NCBI GenBank assembly: GCA_029891385.1
Contig: CM057224.1
Location: forward strand, 28,847,005 to 28,911,004
Length of the DNA: 64,000 nt
Source of the DNA: Erythroxylum novogranatense
Lineage: Eukaryota > Streptophyta > Magnoliopsida > Malpighiales > Erythroxylaceae
Direction of reading: 5' to 3'
Positions 23,429 through 33,348 of the stretch are shown one piece after another; positions within the stretch are counted from its first letter, which is position 1, and the number at the start of each line of letters is the position of its first letter. The translations under genes were made by a program, and so were the position numbers. Below the pieces are notes generated by a model. It did no database searches. It was not told the origin of the DNA and saw nothing but the letters and a program-made list of their open reading frames with translations.

Positions 23429-23768
23429 ATGACCAAAGCCTCATTTCCTTATAAAGGAAATAGATCTGAATCAACATTAGACTTGGTACATATTGATGTG
23501 TGTGGGCCCATGAATGTACAAGCTAGAGGAGGTTATGAATACTTCATAACTTTTATAGATGATTACTCAAGACATGGCTATTTGTATTTGATGCATAAAA
23601 AGAGTGAATCCTTTGAGAAGTTCAAAGAATTCAAAGCTGAAGATGAGAAGCAACTTGGCAAGCCATTAAAACAACTTCGATCAGATCGAGGTGGTAAGTA
23701 CTTATCTGGAGAGGTCCAGCAATATTTAATTGACAATGGAATTGTTTCCAATTTGTCAGCTCCTCGAA
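23429..23768 (+). pseudogene. copia integrase, N-terminal part, cut by G
   Basis: Reads KASFPYKGNRSESTLDLVHI, then DVCGPMNVQARGGYEYFITF, IDDYSRHGYLYL and later LRSDRGGKY. The first two catalytic Asp residues (in HIDVCGPM and LRSDRGGKY) are visible. The catalytic Glu would follow NGIVSNLSAP but is separated by the insertion at 23769 and not found in the window. Confidence 0.9.
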
Positions 23769-24694
23769 TGTAACATCCCATCACCGATGGGAAGGTTATT
23801 TTGGTATATTGGGACGGGTTAGGATTTTACATTTTTCATATTTGGAGTTGAGCATACATTTGGCCTCTAATTATAGAGGAATGAGTTATTTTGCACATGC
23901 ATTTATATGTATATGCATTCTTGGCATTTTCTAGCATTTTATTGTGAATATGATGCGATTTATGAATTCTAAGATAATTGGGTTTGAATAGTTGAATTGG
24001 AACTGTTTCAGAGGGATTGTCAGTCGATAGTGACCCTTAGAAAATTTTCTGGAAAATTAGGAGAAAATGTCCGGACCGGAAATTTTCTGAGTAACGGACT
24101 GATTGACTTCATAGGACTGTCATAAATGTCCAATGGTAATGAGGAAAATAGATACTTGATTTTAGGAATGAAAATGTGGAACCATTAGAATTTGAGGACT
24201 ATTAGACTAGAAAAGATATTGAAAAGAAAGTGAGCTTTAATATGTTAAGGAATGGATGAGTGTTTGAGGAAAAGAGAGCAAACCCCCCTTCAAATGCCTT
24301 AGGTTTTAAATTTGGTGAAAAAGCATTTCTCTGCCATCCTAGGGCATGATCTTTTCTCCTTTGATTGATTCTCCTTTCCTCCTCTTAGTGTGTGATCTTT
24401 CGTTGTTTGCTTGCTTGCTTCTTCTCCTTGTGTAAAGCCAAGCTTAAACCCTAAAGAAGATGAAGATTTGGAGGTTTTAGTGAGGGAGAGCCGTAGGTGT
24501 TAAGGGAGTTGGAGGATTCGGAAGATTTGAAGATTTGAGAGCTTGATTGGTAAGTAAATTGGCTTTAATGTGGTTTTATTGTGGTTGAAATGCATTTATG
24601 GGTTTAAATGTGTAAGATTGTGGTAGTTGAGAGTGAGTTATGGTCGATTTTAGAGAGTTTTTGGGAGAAAATCTGTCAGAGAAGTCGAGAGAAG

Positions 24695-24815
24695 CCTCGC
24701 ACGTCGCGACGTCTGCGAGGGCCTCTTGTGACGAGCAGATAAGTCCTTGTCGCGACGAGCCCAAAATTTTACGCCGGGACGAGTATTTCCGTGTGTCACG
24801 CCGCGGCGAGCCCCA
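24695..24815. repeat. CGTCGCGACG-type minisatellite in LTR G
   Basis: Degenerate units of CACGTCGCGACG, with GTCGCGACGAG and CACGCCGCGGCGAG variants. CpG-rich; lies about 600 bp upstream of the conserved 62-nt block. Confidence 0.65.
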
Positions 24816-25696
24816 TTTTTCTGAAGTGAGGTATATTAGTTTTTGTGGCATAACTGATGCCGTAGACCTCCAATTGAGGTGATTCTTGATTCTTTATGAA
24901 CTAGAGAAAGAGGTCTACAATTGATATGAAGAATGAAAGTTCAAATTTAAATTAGTAGGATCGCTATTATTGAACGAAAGTTGAGTAAGGTTCCCTATTT
25001 CAACCTAAGGATAGTTTCTTGATAATTGGGGTATAATTATGAGAGTTCCGAATGTAAATTCAATGCTATTGGAGTCTTCAATAGGTGAATTTGATCTAGT
25101 TCAAGATGAATTTGGTTTTGAGGTTTTCTTCAGATTAGTTTAGTGTATATGATTTGGCAAATGGAATTGAAAAGTAGAAATGAGACTTGTGGAATTCCAG
25201 GTCAGTATATTGAAAGCGAATGAGTCATTATTGATCAATTGAGTGAAAGGTTAGATTTTGACAAAAGATAGTGAAATTGGGGTTATAGCGCCGGGAAGGT
25301 CACGAATATGCATCGTACATCTTTTCTTTAAGATATGTGCATCATTGAATCTTTCTGATTGAGCATCTAGTAATGGGAAACTATTTGACTGTTATAGAGG
25401 CACCGTTGGATCGTCATTCCACGGATATTCACAGGACTTCGAGCGAGCTCGAAGTTACGGTGAGTAACCTAGTTGGTTCCTCAATTTTTGATTGTTAAAT
25501 GTTCTGTAAACTGTCTGTGATTGTGAATTGTTTGAGCTTGTGAATGATTAAGATCGATATGTCTGCTTTTGATAAATCGGACTCGACTGCCATGTGATTT
25601 TGAAGAATTGCGATAAATGGGTGTTAATGTCAATGTGACTGCGGTTATATTGGACACGTTGCATTTCATACACAAATACATAAACGGATAATAATA

Positions 25697-25830
25697 GTTG
25701 TGACCTGAGTCATCACTGATACTAAAAAGAGACTCGAGCTCAAGGGGAGTTAGTGCATACCCATAGGGCTCTCCTACTCCCTAGACGCGTCTACTGAATA
25801 CTGTTCACTGTTTAAGCGCTTGGTCACAAC
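25697..25830 (+). other. Predicted hairpin domain (LTR G)
   Basis: Outer arms GTTGTGACC (25697-25705) and GGTCACAAC (25822-25830) are exact complements, equivalent to the arms in A and B. The inner part differs from A and B. Confidence 0.45.
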
Positions 25831-26046
25831 ACTGTAATAAAATGGGAAAGAGTCACATATGCATTGCATACACATTGTGTTGGATTGAATGCAGTGAATG
25901 GGAAATAGGCAAGAGCGCATGATACAATTGTGATAACTTATTTGCGAAATTTCTGAGTTTTGTGATTGAATGAGAATCTGTAAATTGCTATATGGTTTTC
26001 TGAATGTGTTATTGTGTTATGCTGTATGCTATTTGCGTAACGCATG

Positions 26047-26102
26047 AATTGAGTGAACCATCGATGATGGTTTCTCATTGAGTTCGCAAACTCACCCAAA
26101 AT
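26047..26102 (+). other. Conserved branched inverted-repeat motif in LTR G
   Basis: AACCATC-GAT-GATGGTT and GAGTT-CGCA-AACTC are perfect hairpins. The outer arms are weaker than in A and E. Ends 17 nt before the acceptor-like TTTTTTAG. Confidence 0.55.
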
Positions 26103-26466
26103 TGCATTATATTTTTTAGGATCGATAGAATAGACTCCTAGCTCCAGAGATAGACTTTTCCTGCCGTGTGGATCTAGTTGGCAAGAGAAGTTATGGCTCA
26201 CAGGTTGGTCAGTTGGGATTGTTTTGGGGATGACCTAGTTAGATTTTTGTATTAGTTTCCTTTTTGGAGTAATGTATTTAGACTGTGAAAATCTGATGGA
26301 CTTGTATATAATTTTGTTTGAAGATGTGAAATGAGAGAGAATCTTGGTTTATAAAATATAATGATTTTTATATTGCGGCTTTTATTAATGATGCCATGAG
26401 AGTACTGTAGTGACTGTTTGCTCGTAGCCTCCCTTATTGTAGGATATGTCTCGGGATGACCCACGA

Positions 26467-26643
26467 GCGTGCACTTAAGTGCAACAAAAACCTTGAGGTC
26501 TTGGGTTCAAGTGGTGACTCATCCAAGTACCAAAGAGGACAATACTGAAGGCAAATCCACCCCGGTAGTGGTCGCGGGCCTCTTGAGGTGCGCGGGAAAC
26601 CCAGCCGGTACGCAAAGTTCAGGTCGCTACTTAAAAAAAGGCA
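26467..26643 (+). mobile_element. Possible tRNA-derived SINE
   Basis: About 177 bp that does not fit the LTR of G. It contains a Pol III B-box-like GGTTCAAGTGG within cttgggttcaagtggtgac, a GC-rich body (ggtcgcgggcctcttgaggt), and a short A-rich end TTAAAAAAAGG. Size, B box and tail fit plant SINEs. A clear A box and target duplication are not established, and B was inserted exactly at the tail. Confidence 0.45.
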
Positions 26644-27154
26644 TGTAACATCCCATCACGGATGGAAAGGGTAAAATGGTAATTTGGAATGGGTTACGAG
26701 TGTGTAAACGTATCGCGGCATGGTCATGCCTAATATGGCCTCCATATATGTATAACTTGAAATTTTTGTACATGCACATGATTGTACATGCATTCCTGAC
26801 CGTTCCCGGCATATGTGTTTATTTTGTAAAATATGTTATTTGTGCATAAAAAATTGAATTGGAATTGATGTTGGTGTGTTTTACATTTATGTGAAATTTT
26901 AGGAATTTTTCTAGAATTTTTCAGGAACAATGTCTGGACCGAAAAAATTGCCAAATGGTAGACTGACTGATTTTCGGTATTGAAAATTACTGTCCAATGG
27001 AACTGGAAAATTGGAGATATGATTTTAGAATTTGTAACCCTGAGCCATTGGAATTTGGAGTAGAAATTGAATTGAAATTGGAAAAAGACCAAAAAAATGT
27101 GTAAAAGCAGGACAAGTGGCAAGTGACACTTGTCACTTGCCCACTTAAACTTGT

Positions 27155-27170
27155 TATATATATATAAATA
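27155..27170 (+). promoter_or_regulatory. TATA-rich promoter element, LTR B
   Basis: TATATATATATAAATA about 320 nt upstream of the first donor-like site, a position comparable to the TATA boxes in I. Confidence 0.5.
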
Positions 27171-29879
27171 TCCTAAGCTTAGCCAATATCCCACGACACT
27201 TTATATTTAGCAAAAGTAGAAGGGCTTTTAAATGCTCTCTTTCTCCCTCATCCGAAGGTGCCTTCATCTTCTTCTTTCATTGATTTCTGCTTCTTCGTTG
27301 GTGTTCATCCTCCCATACAAAGAGTCCTTCTTGTTTACTTAGTTGCTCCTTCTTCCTTCTCATGCAAATCCAACTTAAGCCTTGTGTTGATGATGATAAT
27401 AGTGGTGATGGGTGATGATTGCCTTGGGAGTGGTGGAAGGGAGAACTTGGGATAGTTGAAGAGTGTAGGCTTTCAAGCTTGTTTAGGTAAGAATTTAAAT
27501 TATGTGTCCTTAAACTAGTGGTTAGAAGCAATAATTATGACATCTTGTGTATCACTTGCATAAATTTTGTGTGTTGATTGTATGGGTATAAGTGTATATT
27601 TTGTGGTAGGTGATTTATGTGAATTAATAGTTTTGGCTTGTTTTTATGATGTTAGTATGATGGTAGATGAGAGTTAATTAAGGGAAGAAACTTGTGAGTG
27701 TGTGCTGCCATTTGTGACTCCTTATGCAAGTAAATGCCTTGATGAAATTATGGCTGTGTTAGTGATTACATTGGACGCCAATTGATGTAGGAATGATGTT
27801 AGAATGAAAGGGGGAGACTTAGGTAGCAAATCTGGAAAAGTTACCTTGTACATGTGTCAATGTTTTTTCCATAACTAGTTGTGTGGTTAAGCAAGTGAGG
27901 TGGGGTTTGTCTTAAATTAAAATTGATACATTTGGATACATTTCTTGTGAAGGAAGTGCTGCCCAATTTTGATTAGAAGAGTGTTGAATCTTGCTTTTAA
28001 AGTGAAGTATAGGTGCAGTATGAATAGTATTTCGAGCTTGATGACCTAAATCTTTGATGAATTTTCCTAGATTGCTTTGAGTTGAATTTGTGAAATTGTT
28101 CTTCACGAAAGTTGAAAATTTTTGTGTTATCTTTCTAATGCCACTAAGTATGATATTTTTCGATGTGTAAATTGAAAGTTATGGTCTGTTAATGTTCAAG
28201 TGGTAATTCAGCCTTTGGTGTGCAATGCTCTAAGTGAATAGGTTTTGGGCTGTTTGTGTTTTGATATTTATTTGGGACTGTTAATGGGGAGATTGGCTTA
28301 AGCGACCTTCTGGAAACTTGTAGAGGATTGTTGTAGTTTTCTAATGAGTGTAAGGATTGTTAGATATAAATTTGTAAAGCTTTATTATGGTTTAGGTGAA
28401 ATGCTGATTTCTTAAACCCTAACAGGACAGCCACCTTAGTGAGAGGATTTGACCTAGTTTGAATGGGAATTTTCTTTGGAGTTCTTTTTGAGAATTGTAT
28501 TATATTGTCTGAGATTGTTATTGTTATATAGTATGTAATTTTTTGACAATGGGTTGGAAAGTTATGAATTTTGGAAGATTGAGTTATATTTGAGAATGAT
28601 TTGGATAGGCTGATGCTTTGATTGAGAAATTGAGTTCTTTAATGATGGAATTGGCTTTCATTTTGTTCATGAAAGTTGTAGCCCTTGTTTTTCTCTTTTG
28701 ATTGACATAAAATTTGGAATTTTTAGTTAAGGGGGTAAAAAGTTATGATTTTTGAAAAAGTCCTGAACTATTGTGGCAATTTTGTGATTTGGCAGTGTCT
28801 TTGAGTGCAATTTTGACACCCGTAGAGGTGAAATTGGTTTGTGTACCCTTCATGAAATTTGTCGGGTTTTCTGAGAACTTTCCAACGAGAACAAATTTGG
28901 AATTTTTAGACACTTGTATAAATAGATAAGGGTTTTGAAAGAGGAGAAGGTAGTTTGTGAAAATTGGAAATTGGGAAAAAGAAGGAAATTGGAAAAAAAA
29001 ATTTGGTCTGCCGCTCGCACCTTGAGAGGGCGCGAGAGGCTGGGTGCAACGCCCAGCCTATGATTTTTTAATTATTATTATTTAATTACTTTATTTTCTT
29101 AATTGCTTAATTTGGGATTTATGTGACCTAATTATTTCTTTTGTCAATTACCTTCGCATCCGACGTCCGATTGACCTGATTCTTGAGGCATCAGATTCGT
29201 ATAATATTTAATTTCGTTTATTTGTGAAATTGGGAATTTTTAAAGCCGAAATTGACAGGAATTGGTTAGGTCAAAGTGAGGGGTTCGGGTAAGGATTTTC
29301 CTAAGCCGTGTTTTATTTGTAATTGGACCTATAGAGGTCCGAATTCAGTGATTTCTGTGTCAATGGGTTTTTAATTTTTAGAGAAAAATTTGGTGATGGG
29401 AAATTGTGTAATAGTGCTGGGAATGTCACGAACATGCATTGTACACATTTAATTGCTACATGTGCATTATTAAATGTTTCTGATTGCCAATTTGGTAATG
29501 TTGGATATTTGGACTATTTTAGAGGCGCATTTGGAACGTAAATTCACAGATGTTGCCGAGACTTCCAGGCTTTAGCTTCGGAAGCAAAGGTGAGTAACCT
29601 AGATGGTTTCTCGATTACTGATTGTTTATAATTTTGCACTTATAATACTTTGGAGAATAATGGTGGGCTTGCGTTTGTTTATGACTGATTCTGGGCCAAA
29701 GGTGCCTTATGTACTGGGAGATACTGACATAGGAGTGCCCTACTTGCTTCGTGTGATTTGAATGTGATTGATTGTGAACCATTTATTTAGATGTGTTAAG
29801 TTGGGATAAACTATGATGTTGGTTTGTTTTATTTTTGAAATATGCATTCCTTGCATAAATATATGATCAGTAATTGGCA

Positions 29880-30055
29880 GTTGTGACCGGAGCAGCCACC
29901 GAGAGCTTAAAACTCAACGTATTTGGGCCTCGAGTCCACAGTGATTCAGAGCCTCTGGCTCAACGATTAATGCGCCCATATTGTGACAATTTCAGAGCTT
30001 CTGGCTCAACGATTAATGTGCCCTTATTGGGACAGTTTAGGCACTCGGTCACAAC
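29880..30055 (+). other. Predicted hairpin domain (LTR B)
   Basis: Outer arms GTTGTGACC (29880-29888) and GGTCACAAC (30047-30055). Inside are GAGCC-TCT-GGCTC and GAGC-TTCTG-GCTC in a duplicated unit of about 50 bp (cagagc(c/t)tctggctcaacg). A 63-codon frame crosses this region by chance. Confidence 0.5.
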
Positions 30056-30311
30056 ACCGAAATAAAATAGAAATGTGTTACATACGCATGTCATATATAT
30101 CTGAATTTTATTTTCTTTGATTGGGCGAAAGGCAAACTGCCTTATGCTTCTGTGGTATTTCTGAATGTGAATTATGGATGTTTATGAATTCAATTGGTTA
30201 TGTATGTCTAATCGTGTGAAATGTATAAATGGTCTATGTTCAAGTGAAATTGTGCAATGTGATTAAATATGCAACAATGTGAATATATGTTATATGGAAC
30301 GATGTGTTGCA

Positions 30312-30370
30312 TGAATTGAGTGAACCATTGATGATGGTTCCTCACTGAGTTCGCAAAACTCACCCAAAAT
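30312..30370 (+). other. Conserved branched inverted-repeat motif in LTR B
   Basis: AACCATT-GAT-GATGGTT (one G-U pair) and GAGTT-CGCAA-AACTC, 17 nt before the acceptor-like CAG at 30387. Confidence 0.5.
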
Positions 30371-30807
30371 TTGCAATTATTTTTCAGGATTTAGAAGAAT
30401 TGTTGGGCCCGGGTCCTGGATCCCCAATCCCGAGGCGGCCCCTCGGGTCGGGCCTGCGACGGGCGCTCCATGAACCTTCGGGCCCGATCCCAACATCCAT
30501 ACAAATACATAATTTGATTCATATAACAATACATATACTCATACATATGCATACATTCTACACATGCATTCTAAACATACATTCATCATTCCAATTGCAT
30601 AAATCATCTGTCATTCTCATTCGAAGAAATTCACCAAGTAGTCTCAAAATATAACAAAATACAAAATGAAATTAAATCCCAAAATACAAAAGTATGCTCC
30701 ATGATGAAATGCTGGTGGGCTAACCAAAGTACTAACTTAAGACAAGGCTCCTAACTAGCTTGACGTTTCCGATGCCTTGCAAGGTCGACAATCGTCTCGA
30801 TCTGCAC

Positions 30808-31441
30808 CTGAGGAGGGGAGAGTAATGGGGTGAGCTGCGAAGCTCAGTGGCATATACATTTATAGCCATAGGCAACGAGCCACACAATCAAGCAATATAC
30901 ATATATCACTAGCAAATCAAAAATCATCAATTTATTCACATTCATATAAACATAGGTCATGCATTTTCTTGTTTCTCAACATAACAATCATTATGCAACA
31001 AGTCTGTCAAATCCATCATGTGTTATGCTCAACAAATCGATCGTGTATGCACAAACAATTGGCTCGAGAGTTTCGTAAATGATCCAGATAAACCAAAGGT
31101 AAATCCGTAAACTATCCGAGTCCGATTTCTCAAGGATCTCGTGGCCTCAAGCGGGCAGCCGGGAGAAGGCTTTATATCAACGTGCACGTGACTCCATCCG
31201 TAACTCTCTTACCTAAACAAATCACATAATCCATTCGATTCATGCTCAAAGCATTTTTCACGTTGTTCTAAATTCTCATTCTTGTCCATTGCCATAAGGC
31301 CTATCAAACCATGCATAATTTTAATCATAATGCGAGTTCAATATTCTCAAAGAATTCAACACAAGTAATGTCACATAATGCAAGTGAGCATACATCAGGC
31401 AATTTGCCCATACATACAATAACCATAAACATATTACCCAC
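30808..31441 (-). other. Predicted LTR intron 2 of element C
   Basis: 634 nt from CTAG|GTGGGTAAT (31441) to CTCCCCTCCTCAG (30808) on the minus strand; the pyrimidine tract is long. A 70-nt block (31511-31442) precedes it and follows acceptor-like TTATTATAG (31512). A hairpin GAGCT-TCGC-AGCTC lies 23 nt before the acceptor. Confidence 0.5.
31066..31208 (-). other. Predicted hairpin domain (LTR C)
   Basis: Outer arms GAGAGTT (31066-31072) and AACTCTC (31202-31208) pair exactly. Inside are short inverted repeats including ACGTGCACGT. The location inside intron 2 is the same as in D, I, A, B and G, but the arm sequence is different. Confidence 0.45.
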
Positions 31442-31776
31442 CTAGTATCGCTTGAGTATCAGACTCACTGTTGTCCTTCCTCTTGCGATTGGGTCAAATC
31501 AACTTGGTTCCCTATAATAAACCAAGTTTTCACTCAATCAATATCCACATAAAATATTCCATAAAGCTTGACAAACAAAAGTAAAGCACTAAAAGTCTCC
31601 ACTCAACTTCCCCTTAAAATTCCGAACCCTTACAGGCTAATTCCGAACTTCCTTTCTTCATAAACCTTGTAGCTCTCTCTTTCTAGTTCACAATGAATCC
31701 AAAACCACCTCAATTGGACATCTACAACCCAGGATATGCCCAAAATACTAAAAATCATCTTTGTTGACCATAGGGG

Positions 31777-32048
31777 CTCATCACGACGAAGCCACGCTGT
31801 CATCGCGAACGAAGTTTGTGCTTTCGCCATGCGTCCTGCCTCGCAGCGTCTTGTGGCGAACACCTCTTCGTATGTCGCGACATTGCCCCCCTCGCACGTC
31901 GCGACGAATGTTTCCCTCGCACGTCGCGGCGTGCCTCCTTCGCACGTCGCGACGAGCGCTCCTCTGCTCATCGCGACGAATTTAATTAATTTTCGTCGCG
32001 ACGAACTCCACGTCGCGGCGTGTTCATAAGTACGTCGCGATGTGCGGG
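31777..32048. repeat. CGTCGCGACG-type minisatellite, 3' LTR of C
   Basis: About 270 bp of units around TCGCACGTCGCGACGAA with CGTCGCGGCG variants. It gives chance frames with repeated HVAT. CpG-rich. Confidence 0.75.
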
Positions 32049-32707
32049 TCTGGAAACTCTACTCCGAAACCCAAATTTCTGCAATTTCCAACTTCAATCT
32101 CTTCCCAAACTCAAATGCAACACATCTAAACTGTAGATCAAGTCTTATACTACCTTTCTAACCCAACAACAACTCAAAATCAGTCACAAATCCAACAACT
32201 CAAGGATTTCTAACCATTGTTACCCTAAAACCCTAAAATCTTTGATTCTGTCCATTCTACATTCTTCTAAGTTTAAATCTAATCAAACCAAGTTCAAACA
32301 AAGCAAACTTTACCCGGAAATGGCTTCAAACTGTCGGAAAACTGCAACGATCGAAATCTCTCTTCTCTTCTCCTTCCTTCACCACCGACGGCGCACTCTC
32401 CTTCTTTCTTCTATTCTTCCTTTTCCTTTCTTTCTTCTCTTTTTCCTTTCTTTCTTCTCTTTCTAATTTCCTACTTGGGGAAAAAGTATAAAGACTATTA
32501 TACCCCTCCTTATAAAACTTAATCCACTTTAACTCACACAACTTCCCAAAATGCCCTCATATCTTTTTACCCTTTTAATCCTCATCTAACCACAATTAAA
32601 CCTTAATTATCCAGTAATACTCCATAATAAATCAACTAAGGCATAAACACATATTTATCAAAATTCATGCTTAATATCATCATAAAAAAAAAATTCAGGA
32701 TCTAACA

Positions 32708-32721
32708 TTTCTCCCCCTCTT
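32708..32721 (-). other. Polypurine tract of element C
   Basis: The minus strand reads AAGAGGGGGAGAAA before the 3' LTR, preceded by the shared TTCGAGGACGAAATT block. Confidence 0.8.
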
Positions 32722-33109
32722 AAAAGAAATTTCGTCCTCGAAATTTACCTGAATCATCAAAGAGGTGCGGATACTTCTCCCGCATGGCTTCTAATGGCTG
32801 CCATGTAGCCTCCTCTACCGAATGGTTCCTCCACAGGACCTTGACTAGCTGAACCGTCTTGTTCCTGAGGACCTTGTCCTTGGTATCCAAAATCTCCACC
32901 GGTTGCTCCTCATAACTCAGATCATCCCTCAGCTGAACGTCACTAGTCTGAATGATGTGAGAAGGATCCGATTTATACCTCCTCAACATAGACACATGGA
33001 AGACATCGTGAATCTGCGATAACTCCGGACGTAACGCCAACCTATAGGCGAGTGGCCCAATCCTCTCCAGGATCTCATAAGGATCCACATACCTCGGACT
33101 CAACTTACC
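32720..33109 (-). pseudogene. Integrase C-terminus and chromodomain of element C
   Basis: An open stretch with RYVDPYEILERIGPLAYRLA, then IHDVFHVSMLRRYKSDPSHI and a chromodomain QLVKVLWRNHSVEEATWQPL with EAMREKYPHLF. The chromodomain recognises histone marks in relatives and defines the chromovirus group. It is separated from the upstream segment by a stop at 33110-33112 (FGK*GKLSP, where D reads FGKKGKLSP). Confidence 0.88.
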
Positions 33110-33348
33110 CTACTTGCCAAATCTCATCACTCCTTTCCAAGGAGATGTCTTAAGGAACACTTTCTCACCGACTTCATACTCCATCTCCTTTCGGTGAGCA
33201 TCAACATAACTCTTCATCCTATCCTGTGTTGCCTTAAGTCGCTGCTTAACCAGATTGACTTTCTCAACTGTCGTCTGAATCAATTCTGGTCCTTCCAATT
33301 GCCTCTCTCCTTCTTCATCCCAACAGATCGGAGTCCTACATCTCCGCC
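33110..33348 (-). pseudogene. Integrase middle segment of C, left of the D insertion
   Basis: YGRRCRTPICWDEEGERQLE through KTSPWKGVMRFGK. It joins the N-terminal integrase at 45708 once D and one copy of CATAC are removed. The few codons upstream of 33348 in the open frame are LTR sequence of D, not protein of C. Confidence 0.88.

Larger units (their letters stand above)
8760..23768 (+). mobile_element. Element H: Ty1/copia retrotransposon, split by I and G (3' part hidden)
   Basis: The order is 5' LTR (8760-10371), PBS (10374), leader, gag, protease, then I inserted at 12873-23138 in the protease, then the rest of protease and the integrase start, then G inserted at 23769. Gag-protease-integrase order with the integrase before RT is the Ty1/copia layout. 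RT, RNase H and the 3' LTR are not in the window and should lie beyond the nested block. H is the outermost and therefore oldest visible host of the nest. Confidence 0.85.
25460..26119 (+). other. Predicted LTR intron 2 of element G
   Basis: 660 nt from ACG|GTGAGTAACCTAG to TTATATTTTTTAG|GATC. It is preceded by a 62-nt block (25398-25459) that itself follows an acceptor-like TTATAG. The same block and sites occur in A (7104-7043, donor 7042) and B (29523-29589, donor 29590). Sequence-only prediction. Confidence 0.5.
23769..26466 (+). repeat. Element G: gypsy LTR of the A/B/E family inserted in H integrase
   Basis: Starts TGTAACATCCCATCACCG right after H's integrase codons and is collinear with the LTRs of A, B and E. 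It contains donor-like TTG|GTAAGT at 24550, a CGTCGCGACG minisatellite (24695-24815), acceptor-like TTATAG (25397), a 62-nt conserved block, donor-like ACG|GTGAGT at 25460, a hairpin domain (25697-25830), a branched motif (26047-26102), and acceptor-like TTTTTTAG (26119). By comparison with E, the LTR stops about 30 bp short of its end, where a SINE-like insert begins. Whether G is a solo LTR or a full element cannot be seen. Confidence 0.8.
29590..30387 (+). other. Predicted LTR intron 2 of element B
   Basis: 798 nt from CAAAG|GTGAGTAACCTAG to CAATTATTTTTCAG|GATT. The preceding 67-nt block follows ACTATTTTAG (29522), which would be the acceptor of intron 1. Same layout as G and A. Confidence 0.5.
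26644..30400 (+). repeat. 5' LTR of element B, part 1
   Basis: Starts TGTAACATCCCATCACGG. It holds TATA at 27155-27170, donor-like TTTAG|GTAAG at 27487, a GC-rich hairpin GGCTGGG/CCCAGCC at 29038-29058, the 67-nt conserved block (29523-29589), donor 2 at 29590, a hairpin domain (29880-30055), a branched motif (30312-30370), and acceptor TTTTTCAG (30387). C is inserted 13 bp after that acceptor. Joined with 52183-52500 the LTR is about 4.1 kb. Frames inside (for example 26730-27194 minus) match no protein. Confidence 0.85.
30401..32707 (-). repeat. 3' LTR of element C
   Basis: 2307 bp, tips TGTTGGGCCCGGG and GATCTAACA in plus orientation. Contains the hairpin CCCGAGG-CGGCC-CCTCGGG (30429-30447) near its 3' tip, predicted intron 2, the hairpin domain (31066-31208), and the CGTCGCGACG minisatellite (31777-32048). 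The partner LTR is 100 bp shorter, mainly from loss of minisatellite units. Confidence 0.9.

Noticed and set aside
26730..27194. 154-codon frame on the minus strand in LTR B, also partly at 55928-56660
   Set aside because: Both are copies of LTR sequence; the composition is AT-rich and low in complexity, and no domain is recognisable. The repeated occurrence comes from the LTR pair.
29874..30065. Small frame MAVVTGAATESLK in LTR B
   Set aside because: Coincides with the hairpin domain and is not preserved in G or A.
31736..32029. Frame with repeated HVAT, also at 57557-57802
   Set aside because: Produced by the CGTCGCGACG minisatellite read in one frame; other frames are also open there and the units do not keep phase across elements.
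32242..32541. Lys/Arg/Glu-rich minus frame and Leu/Ser/Phe-rich plus frame, also at 51795-52055
   Set aside because: Purine-rich LTR leader sequence present in both LTRs of C gives charged low-complexity frames; no protein family fits.
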